In this document: positions 33,167 through 44,500 of the stretch, in pieces
Layout: each line of letters opens with the position of its first letter
How positions within the stretch are numbered: position 1 is the stretch's first letter
Source: Chimonanthus salicifolius
Lineage: Eukaryota > Streptophyta > Magnoliopsida > Laurales > Calycanthaceae
Assembly (NCBI GenBank): GCA_013350335.1
Contig: CM023542.1
Coordinates: forward strand, 5,324,025-5,388,024
Length of the DNA: 64,000 nt
Reading direction: 5' to 3'
The notes under the pieces: generated by a model
The model's input: only the letters and a program-made list of their open reading frames with translations
The model's database searches: none
Told to the model about the DNA's origin: nothing
Translations under genes and position numbers: made by a program

Positions 33167-34056
33167 AAATTGTTCTCACAGTGAGAGCTCTATGTAAAGT
33201 ATACTGGTGATTGTGGATTTTGATAGATTTAAAAATCATGTGTGTATTTTATGTGTATAAAAGTAATTTAATTACACAATTTTGACCATACTTTTGAAAA
33301 ATTCGAAAGTCGACGATAAATAAGGGTGCAATTCTACCACATTTAATTCCATAGCTAGATTCATTCTATCAAATTATTTTTCATAAACATTATATATAGA
33401 TATAAATCTTTCGAACTTATCAAATCTCATAATCATAGTGAGCTCCACGTGCAGCTTCCATCGTGAGAGTCTATTGGTTCTGTGTCTAACCATTTTCCTC
33501 TCTTTCTAGTAAACTGATCGGTGTATCTAGTCTATTATCGAAATAAAAAATAAATGTAAGTACTATATAAAATATCAACAGAGAGGATTAGAATTAGACT
33601 TAGATGATATATATAGGTGGACAAATCTACAATCCTTTCATTTTGCTATGGGAATTTGATTTTAATTATCAACGAGCTTCAATCGTTTACCATTTATATA
33701 AACATGCAACTAAATTAAGCAGCAACTTACGTCCTTACCATCTAAAGCCTTATAAAAATTCATTTTCAAAATTTTATCCATATTATTTCTTAAATGTCCC
33801 TTGCGATTTGAAAATTATACATATATTGTCTCAAAGTACTGCTGACGGGGAGTAATTTACTCTAGTGACCAATCTATAATATAATGAATTGCAATAATTA
33901 TTTTTAATTTCTCACTCAGTAAAAATTAATTATAATAATTTAATATAACAAGTGACAGATTACAACCTAATCACATTTTCTCAATGTATTTATTTAAAAT
34001 TTATTATAAAACTAATAAAAAATATAATAAAACTAAGAGCAATTCTAGAGAGACCT

Positions 34057-34145
34057 TTTGCACCTCTGGTGCTTCTTTATTTATTAATACATGAACCATT
34101 TCTTTATCTATTAATACATGAACCATTTCAAAAGAAAAAAAAAAC
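34057..34145 (+). mobile_element. Severely truncated LINE insertion with 13-bp target duplication
   Basis: Only 89 bp of a LINE 3' end remain (TTTGCACCTCTGGTGCTTC, an internally duplicated ATTAATACATGAACCATTTC, then an A-rich tail). It is flanked by exact copies of TCTAGAGAGACCT at 34044-34056 and 34146-34158, the hallmark of target-primed reverse transcription. Confidence 0.88.
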
Positions 34146-34199
34146 TCTAGAGAGACCTGGATATCCATTTATTATGAGAGAATTGCACATTTATAGTAA

Positions 34200-34440
34200 G
34201 ATTAGAGCTGAAATCGCACCGGGTTGGGTCGGATTTTTTAAAACCCAATCCGGCCTGAATTTGGAATCCGACCCAAACTTTTGACCCTGACGTTTTAACG
34301 ACCCAACCCGAATTATAACCCTACTCAACCCGAAACCCGACCAGACCCGACCCATATTTGTACTTACTTTAGCTTACTTTTTACCGAGTCGGTCCCGTGA
34401 TTTGGGCCAAAACCCACTCAAGTTTCACCCCTGGATAAAA
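34200..34440. repeat. Degenerate ACCCGACCC-type repeat
   Basis: Many variants of GACCCGACCC, AACCCGAAACCC and TCGGGTTG-like words, partly inverted about 34.25 kb. This is a common plant repeat pattern; class not assigned. Confidence 0.55.
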
Positions 34441-34764
34441 TGGACTCTATAAGACAGTGTGGGATAGATAAAGAACTTCATAGATGATGTAATGTGAGGA
34501 AAAATTCTCGATCCAATCAGTGTAGTCTTTTGAGATGAGTCACAAAAAATTAATAATTTTGTATAAATAGAATTTTCAAAGTTTTGAATATGCTAAGATA
34601 GATATCAAATTTTACATAATCAATATCTTTACATATTGTTTATATGTTTTATAAGAAAATATATAATTCACCAATCTCACATGGAGCAACTGGTTCAAAA
34701 GTTAGAGATCTCATGTTTGAGTCTTGTAGTCACGCAAATCACGAAGCTGCATGCATTTAAAGTA

Positions 34765-36252
34765 GGGTCCCCGTTTACACACATGATTTTTTTGTTTCTA
34801 CACATTCGTTTTCGAGTGCCGATGGCTAATTATCATTTTGACCCCGCGTTTCCATTCGTTTGAATGAATTTTCAGTTCATTTCGGCATTCGTTCGAACGA
34901 ATGGACACATACCCTATCCAATTTTGATTCGTTCGAACGAATCCCTTTTATAAAATCAATTCGTTCGAATGAATCAGGTGAACAGTAATGCCTGTTCATT
35001 TGAATGAAGTGATTTTATAATCGATTCATTCAAATGAATCGATTTTTTTTTAAATTTTAAAGTTATTTTTTAAGCACTGTGTATTTCCAAAATTTCTCAA
35101 ATTAAATATCTGGACTAATTATGATAACCTGATAAAAATACTTTAAGACTTTAAGATGTTTTGACGCTCCTAAATATTTAAAACACAGTATTTTATAAAT
35201 AAGGGTATCCCTAGGATGTGCCGAAAACACATTTAGGAGTGTCAAAAGACCTTGAAGTCTTAAAGTAATTTTATCAGTTTATCTCAATTAGATCGGATAT
35301 TCAATTTGAGAAATTTTGAAAATACAGAGTGCTTAAAAAATAATGTGTATAGTGTATTAAATAATAAAATATCCTTTAAAACTTTAAAGTTATTTTTTAA
35401 GCACTGTGTATTCCCTAAAATTTCTCAAATTGAACATCCGGACTAATTACGATAACCTGATAAAAATACTTTAAGACTTCAAGGTTTTTTGATACTCCTA
35501 AATGTGTTTTCGGTACACTCTAGGGATACCCTTATTTGTAAATTACTATGTTTTAAATATTTAGAAGTGTCAAAAGACCTTTAAGTTTTAAAGTATTTTT
35601 ATCAAGTTATCGTAATTAGTCCGGATATTCAATTTGAGAAATTGTGGAAATATACAATGCTTAAAAAATAACTTTAAAGTTTTATAGGAGATTTTATTAC
35701 ACTATACACATTATTTTTTAAGCACTATGTATTTTCAAAATTTCTCAAATTGAATATCCAGACTAATTATGATAACCTGATAAAAATACTTTAAAACTTC
35801 AAGGTCTTTTGACACTCTTAAATGTATTTTCGGCACACCCTAGAGATACCTTTATTTGTAAAATACTGTGTTTTAAATATTTAGGAGTGTCAAAAGACCT
35901 TGAAGTCTTAAATTATCATAATTAGTCTGAATATTTAATTTGAGAAATTTTGGAAATACACAGTATTTAAAAAATAACTTTAACATTAAAAAAAAATTAA
36001 TTCTATTATAAATCACTTCACGAATGAATAGGTGAACATTAATGGGTACGTGATTCATTCGTACGAATTGATTTTATAAAGAGAATTTGTTAATAAAAAT
36101 TAAATATACTATATATCCAAATAAATATTGAAATAAATTGAGAATTCTATTAAACAAATGGAAACATATGCGTAAAATGATAATCAGCCACCTCCACCGA
36201 AAACTAAGTACGCAGATGCAAGCAGAAAAACCGGATGCGTGAATGGTGACCC
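34765..36252. mobile_element. Large foldback element (about 1.49 kb) of the TTCGTTCGAACGAA family upstream of KNL2
   Basis: Ends GGGTC and GACCC. The outer left arm (34765-35040) pairs with the reverse complement of the outer right arm (about 36000-36252) through blocks such as GGCTAATTATCATTTT/GGCTGATTATCATTTT and TTATAAAATCAATTCGT. The left arm carries multiple TTCGTTCGAACGAA palindromes. The centre is filled by three further hairpin units, listed separately. No coding capacity. No exact target duplication was found. The right end lies about 250 bp before the KNL2 start codon. Confidence 0.75.
35069..35976. repeat. Three near-palindromic units of about 265-280 bp
   Basis: Units at about 35069-35338, 35395-35668 and 35713-35976. 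Each begins TTAAGCACTRTGTATT and ends with the reverse complement, passing through CTAATTAYGATAACCTGAT and TTTGACRCTC arms, so each folds on itself. The asymmetric centres (GGGTATCCCTAGG versus its reverse complement CCTAGGGATACCC) show that unit 1 is inverted relative to units 2 and 3, and the two linkers are also inverted copies of each other. Confidence 0.85.
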
Positions 36253-36499
36253 TCGAAGTTTACGTCAATATTTAAAGAATAATCTTTTCTATAACGCAGG
36301 CACGGATTTTGTTTATTTATTTTTTTTTGGGAAGCGGCATGCGCAAAACACCGGTCATAATAGAGTTGAATGTGCTTTTTCTTCCATTCACGTGTATCAT
36401 TTCAATTAATTCGTTGCTGGAAACGAAAGCAGCTTTCGTCGTCCTATTCTATCTGCCCTGGTCTCAAAGGAGCGCAACAGTTACCTTGAATCAAAACGA

Positions 36500-38532
36500 A
36501 TGCCCGGGACTGAGGCGAGGGAAATGAAGGAGCCGAGAGGAGCAGAAGCGAATATGGAGAAAAACCCTGAAAAAACTTCAAAAGAAGAAGGACGAGGAGG
36601 AGAGGTCTCCTATGCAACTCCCGTGCCCAAAAGTCCTCCGTTGTTTTCAACAAACCAGCCTCCCAAAACGCCCGTCTATTCGTCTTCTTTTCAGAAATCT
36701 GTACGATTCTCTATCCCAATCCATCTCATAGTTAGAGTGAAAAAAATGGGAAAAGGGAAACCATCTTTTTCTCATTTAAAAATTAGAACTAGGTGATAGA
36801 TCGATGTTTTTTTTTAGAGCAGTGAAATAGAAAATGTGGCATTTGTTATGACATAGACTCTAAATGAAAAACCAAAATATTTACTGTAGTACATCAATAT
36901 CAAACTTCAGTCCCATCTAACATTTCTTATTCTTCCATCTAATCTAAGACTTCCATGGTTTTGAAATTATCCATTTCATAGCCTCATATTTTAGACAAAT
37001 CATCTATTGAGAACTCGCGTAGTGAGAAGCCAGTGAGCATTGAGCGCTTTTTGTGGGCGTATCATGTCCCGTGGGCATACTTTGGTAAAATGTTTGTTGT
37101 TGGCGGGGTGGGTTTGGGGCTGGGGGAAAGGAAGAGGGTTGTAAATGCATGCCTACAAAGAAATGCCTCTACAGTTAGCTGGGCTTTTTTTTTTTCAGCC
37201 ATATAGACACCTGGATTTCTTGCCTCAATGTTTACGAATTTTTGGGTGAAGTTACCATTCTACCCCTGCATATAAATTTATTCGAATGAACTTTCGGTTC
37301 ATTCTCAATTTGTTCGAACGAATATACTCATCCGAACGAACCTTAGTGTAATTTTTGTTCCTTCGAACGAGTGTTCATTCGTTCGATTGAACAGTTTGGT
37401 TCATTCGAATGAATGAGTCGAATTTTGTGAAGCATTGACATATTCGTTCGAATGAATACTCGTTCGAATGAATACTCGTTCGATGACCTAAAAATACACT
37501 GAGGTATTCGTTCAGATGACTGTATTCATCCGAACGAACTGAGAATGAACTGGCAGTTCGTTCGGATGACTTAAAACGTGAGGGTAAAATGGTAATTTCA
37601 AAAAAAAAAAAAAATTGAAAACGGGTGTGTAGAGGCAAGAAATCCGGGTGTCTGTATGGCCTGCCTTTTTTCTTTAAAAATAGCCGGGCATATTCTTCTT
37701 CACATAAAATGGCTGAAGTTATTTATTTACTTATTTATTGAATATTTGCGTTGTTGCCCTTTCATTCGTTGAGTTTGGTGTACTTTGAGGAAAAAATTAC
37801 AAAATGCTGCCGCTCGGGCACAATGCCCCATGTGTGTCCAGTTTGTGATTAATCCATCTTGTTATTATTATTATTTTTTACTTTTAAAAACTTCGATCTA
37901 ACCTTTTTACAATTTTTATTTGATGCATCCTCAATGTTGGATTAATTATCATAGGTTACCGCTACTTTTTAATATTTTAAATCCAGGACTAATATGATTC
38001 AATGGATCTCATTTTTAATAGTATGATAGCCCCATGATGATCTACCCATCTATATGGTTTTTGTTATCATCAAGTGGGTCCCATTATCTGATGTGGCCCA
38101 TAAAAAGACCTAGGTTTTCAGCCCGGCCATCTGCTAGACCTGCCCATACTTTGATACAATGTTACCATATATCATATTTTAGAAGTCTACATGAAACGAA
38201 GCATGCAGATCAATCTATAGAGATCTTGCTTACCAGGTTCTGTTCCCCTTGTCTACTGTTACTCAAATTATCCATTTTTCAGGTCACTAAAGGAAAAAAA
38301 ATAAACCAGCTATATTACAAGAATGCTAATTCTTTCTATCAACTATTGCATCAAGCCTCTTCTATTGATAGGTCTGCTTGGATGAATGGTGGTTGGCTAA
38401 AGTAGAAAGAGATTGCAATGGGAAGAGATTGGCTATTGGAGGGTTAACATCAAATCGGTAAGCTAAGATCTTTGTTTTTTGCCATGCTTTATTGTCCAAT
38501 GAGAACTCTTTGATGTAAAATATCCTTCCCCC

Positions 38533-38566
<34 letters not shown>

Positions 38567-41500
38567 TCCTATTTATGATATGGGCTTATTTGGTAGAAGA
38601 TTCCTATTTATGATATGGGCTTATTTGGTAGAAGATTTTGGAATAAGAAATTATTGCTAATTTGGAATTTCACAAAAAAAAATGATGTAGGAATGTCATT
38701 TAAGATGGTTTGCACATACATAGAGCACTAAAAACAATACTAATACAAAGAACTGAAGGACTATACCTAAAGGCACTAGGAGATGGGGGAGGCCATAAAA
38801 GTATTGGATCACGTTGCTAGAAAGAGATGAGAGATTGTGGAGTGTTAAACAATGTATTTCTTACAGGGTTGTATGGTAGAGTAGGACTCAGTAGGATGAC
38901 CTTGACTAGATGGATTAATTTTTACCTTAGTGAAGAGTGTTTTATTAATAAGAGAATTGACTTACATGTGCATACCATAGCCTTTAGTAGACACTATTAT
39001 AACACTCACCACATAGACAATGAAAAATATGGCTCTTATGGTTCCTACTTAATGAAAGGTAGGGTTGGGTGTAAAGCCTACCTATGCTTCCAGCGTAAGA
39101 AATAAGATTTATTTTGAAAAACTGGCTCGGAAATTCGAAAGTACCCTGAGAGAACTCGGATCCAAAGAATCAAGTCGTTTATGGAGATCCTCGGACTAAC
39201 TTCGATGCAGTAGTGCTCCTTGATCACCCACCCGAGGCTTCAAGGAAGTTGAACAAAACCTCCAAATTTTCACCAAACTAAGGAGATAGTCTATTTCTTC
39301 CTTAGATGAAATTGGGGCTTATTTTGGTGCTTCTTATAAAGCACTGTGAATTTCATGAGTCAGTGGCCCTCTTTCGTGCTCACTGTTGGCAACTACTAAT
39401 TGATGCAACAAAAAGGTTGTTGGTCGAAATCATATTGCCATTTCAAAGAAAAAAGCGAGCACAAGGTGCTTGGATTCAAGAGAAAACTAACGTCATGTTA
39501 CACTAGGGTGCATTTCTTGTTTTTCCCTGGTGGAGCTTTTGACCTATGAATGATTCAGAGGTTTGTTATCTCAAGGAGCATAAACTATTATACTCATTAG
39601 TGGAGTATTACTTTTATGCTTGTTGTAACCAGGTTTCACTATTCATGTTCCATAGGAAACATGCTGTGAGAGTATTTCTTTCTTCACCAATTTCAAAGAG
39701 ACATGATGCGTTCACTCTTGAGACAGAGGATGGGATCACAGTTTTTATTCAGGGTCTCATAAACAGATCACGGACTCTCCAAAATGGGTTCCCTCTCGAG
39801 GTATTTTTTTAGGTTCATTTATCTGATTGTATGTCAAGGCAGCTGGCACACATGTTTAGCTTGTCATTTTCTCTTTGATTGATATAAATCATCATATGGT
39901 GTCTAACAGTCTTTTAAACAGGCTTGCAATAAATTCTTGACTGGTTTTCCTTTTAACTGGGAAGTCTATATTGATCAATTTCTTGGAAAAGAATCCTTCC
40001 CTCAAAGTGCTTCAACAAGTGGTTCCAGTAGCAATGTCTTCTCCATGAAAACTACCAATAGTGCAAGTAGTAATCCACGACTTTGCTTAGATGAACTCCC
40101 AATAAATAAAGAACTTGATTGTTTAATTTCTACACATGGAAGTTCTGAAAATGATCAGCTAAGGAGATACATTTTTATTGAGATACTTAATAATTGCAGT
40201 GTTGATGCTTCAAGGAACACTAAGTTGCAGAAGCATCGAGATGTAAATGGTTGTCCAATGATGGATGCTAGCTTACCAAATGAAACTGCAGATAAACATG
40301 AGGTGTCTAAGGGTGACAATCAGAGTGGTGGTATATCAGAAATGAATGTAAGTGTTCAAAGTTTAAGAAACACCAACAATGTTGCACCAGAAGAAAGCTC
40401 AAAGCTTTCTTCCATTTCTCTGTCTGGGGACACTGCTATTGACAGGATATATCATGTAACTAAGAGCTCCACTCTGCAGAGAGGTTTAGGATCTTCATGT
40501 TTGGAAAACACTGGTGCAGATAAACATGAGGTGTCTAAGGGTGACAATAAGAGTGGTGATATATCAGAAGTGAATGTAAGTGTTCAAAGTTTAAGAAACA
40601 CCAACAATGTTGCACCACAAAAAAGTTCAATTGAAACTGCAGATAAACATGAGGTGTCTAAGGGTGACAAGAAGAGTGGTGATATATCGGAAGTGAATGG
40701 AAGTGTTCAAAGTTTAAGAAACACCAACAATGTTGCACCACAAGAAAGTTCAAAGCTTTCTTCCATTTCTCTGTCTGGGAACACTGCGATTGACAAGATA
40801 AATCATGTAACTAAGAGCCCCACTCTGCAGACAGGTTTAGGATCTTCATGTTTGGAAAACAGTGGTGCATCGTTGGTGACAGTGTCCATGCCCATAGAAA
40901 CTTTGAGTAAATACAGCACAAGATCACACACTAGGTTGAAGAATCTGAGAAACTGCCAGAAAGAGAACCAGATAACTGATCACATTGTGGATGATGAGAA
41001 CATTCTTACTTCTACATCAATTACTTGCATTTCTCAAGATGATAGATCTGGATATAAATTAAGCGCTACGTCGGGTACTTTGAATGAATCTAATCTTGGA
41101 TCAGAAGTTGATAGGGATTTAGTTGTAACAGGCAAAGATGAGCCAAGGTGCTACACTGGTATTGCCTCAAAAGTTACAGTTCAAACTGGTCATGATGGAA
41201 GTGATTCCATTGATTCATCCAAGCAGGGACTGCACATTTTAAAGGAAACTCCAAGTGAATTTGAAGTTGGAAGGTTGAGTCAAGTGGTGGTGGGTGTGCC
41301 AAAGGAAACTATGAGTGAATATGGTGTGAGAAGAACAAGCACTCGGTTGAGTGCTCTGAGAAGCAAAAAGAAAGAAAATCAGACCCCCAGTCACACTATG
41401 AGTAAAGAAAGCATTCTTCCTATTACATCAACAAATTGGATTTCTCAAGATGTTGAATCTGGATATAAACTGAGTGCCACCTCAAATACCTTAAATGCAT

Positions 41501-44500
41501 CTGATTGTCACTCTGAAGCGACAAATGATTTGGCTGGAGCAGACAGAGATGAGACAGGGTGCTGCACAAAAGCTGCCTTCAAAGTTACGGTGCAAACTGG
41601 TGATGATGGAAAATATTCTATTGATTCATGTAAGCGGGACCGGCATGTTTTAAAGGAAACTCCACGTAAGCTTGAAGCTAGAAGATTGAGTCATGGATTA
41701 ATGAATTCAAAGAACAATCTGCAAGGGAACCAGACAGCCAAAAGAAGTGTGAGAACTGAAACGAATGAGGTCAACTCTGGGAACTCTTCAAATAATGTTT
41801 GAATTCATACTGTTTAATTTGAGTTCGTAAAGATTAGATGCCAATTGCTTTAATTTTTGGCATTGTTCGGAGGACCATGTTTACCGTTTGATACAGATGC
41901 ATTTGTTCCCCACTTTTGCAATTTTTCAGTTGTATTGGTTGTAGGAATTAGTGTGTGCATGGTCTTGTTGACTCTGCGTGCCCTTGAACTGTAGACTGAA
42001 ACTGTATGAAGACTTTTCTAACTCTTAAAATAGGACTAAGGTCATCTTTCAAAAAAAAATTTAAATCTTTCAAAAAAAAAAAATAGGACGAAGGTCTGTC
42101 TGAGAATTATTCTTAACTTCTCCATTCGACTTACATCTCATATGATGTAAGTGCTGTAGGTCATTTTATTTGCATAGGCCTATGGATGTAGTGTATCGGT
42201 TTATCCTATGTTATGGGACCTAAAGATTTCTCCTCTAGAGGCATCGCATATCATAGCCATAGCCATCTTGATATTGCTTCTTTTACAGATGCATGGTGGA
42301 TTTGTACTGGTTCTAGAAGAGATGTGATTTATTAGAAGTTCATTATTACTGTAAGTTGATTCACAGAAGAGTTAAGAGGCAACCGGTTGCAAGATATTGT
42401 GCTTAGGTTTGTCCACTGGGGCCATAGCTGATGGGCGATGTTAGATTAGTTGTAGTGAAATACTCTCATGACTGAATTAGGTATTATACTATTTTCCTGA
42501 TGGATTCTTATTATCTAACATGCCTACATTCTGTATTCAATTGATCCCATATATCAGAAACTAAACATATTGAAGTAAATTTTCTCTTCAGTGGAAAGAA
42601 ATTGAAACTGAAGAGCACATGTTAACATCAGTAGAGACTAAAAAATCAACTTTTATTTTTATTTTTAAGAGAAACTGGCAAAAATCAATCAAATTTAACC
42701 CTTTTTGACCATGGTGTGATTGTTATTCTCATCCTTGGCGAGGGGGATGTTCAGAGATGTATGTGCTGCACCTGTTTGTGTGCTGTGAACTGGAATTATA
42801 AATTTCTTGTATTAACTCATCCAATATACACTTCACATGGGGATACCAATCAATATGTCCAAATTCTGGGCCTTCGTGTGTAGATTATGGCCCAATAAGT
42901 AACAGTTTAACAATCCGAAGGGCATGTTTATGTGTTTCTACACATGTGTGTTTCTACACATAAGAAAGTTGGAAAGGAAACCGACTGTCCTATCCTCTCC
43001 ACAGGAAAGCGGTTCCTTGCAAATTGCCCTTAGAATCTACGCTTAGCACTAGATTCTATGTGCATTTTCATTGAAAATCCCTTTCAGCAAACATGAGAAA
43101 ATGAGAAGTGCTATCAAAACCAACTTGCCTTTTTTGCAGACCTCTTTTTCTTTTGGTACAAATGCCGTCATTGAGAACCTATTTTCGATGAAAAAAACAC
43201 ACATGCCCTTTCACTTTCTAGAATTTAACTTGGCTATTATTACCTAATCAGCTGTGTGGCAGTGGTAGTTTTAATAGAGCAGCTTTTGTGTTGTATTTCA
43301 TCTAAAGTAAAGGGTCTTAATTTGGACTATAGATTGAAATGCTTGTATGAGTGCATGGAATCTTATGATAGTTGTGTTGAACAAATCTCCATGGCAGATC
43401 CTTCCTAGATTCTTCCAGTATTATCTCAACATTGTTCTTGAGATGATGAGTTTCGTATTTTCGTCTTTTGAAATATTGCTAAAACAATGAAATATTTTTT
43501 TTATTTTTTTAATAAAATTCTAGGGAGAGTGATTCAGAGAATTCGGTATCTTAAAAAATTGGTTAGGGGGCCATAGGGTTGGGATGTGAAGGGGACCATA
43601 AGAACAAGAATGAATGAAGTTTCATCCCTATCTAACCATCCTAGTCTTGGGTTTTTCTCCTTATAATTTTGATTGCTATAAGCCATTGTCCTTTTCCATG
43701 ACTGCTTTGATTAAGGCTGGAATGATCAGATGAGGATTAAACATCGCCCATCCCTGATTCATGTTTTCCCCTGCACATCCCACCCACTATTGTAGTTCCT
43801 TGTCCAATTTTGAATTAGTCATTCCCTTGACTTATTAAAATATGATGCCAAATCCTCCAATTCCATGCAACATAGCATCTTAAGATGATATAGTTCAATG
43901 TTAAAGCCGTATGTACTATGAAATTTGAATGGCTTATTATGGAAATAAGAAGGCCTTGAACTTTGTAGGTAACAACATAGAAATTGACCACAATATTAAT
44001 ATTGCAAAAACCTATTTAGTTTAGTGTTTCTCCGGCTTTACGTACATTAACTCACTCTTAGTGAATTAATCATTTCAATTCCTAGAAGCATGACATGATA
44101 AAATGCACCTAGAAATAACCTATGGTCCAGCCTTATTTAGAGTAGCTAATTACTAACTTAACATGATAACATATGATACTCTTATTTATTGGTGTATGCA
44201 AGGTGATGATGCGGAACAAGATTTTAGGATTTTCTAGGTGTGCTTATATTATTTGTTATTCTGAAATAATTTCGACTGCTCTTGCTTTCTATCTCTTACA
44301 TGTTTCCATAAGAATATTCGATTTTTTTTTTTTAAGTATATTTGATTTGTTTACAGTTTTTGCACTTCTTTTCAGATATATCAGTCCGTTACCACTCCAA
44401 ATGGAACAAAGAAGTTATCTATGGATTCACCAGAGTTTCTCAATTTGAAAAGATCAAGATCAGGTGAATTTCTCATTGCATTCTCGGGCAGTTTTTTCCA

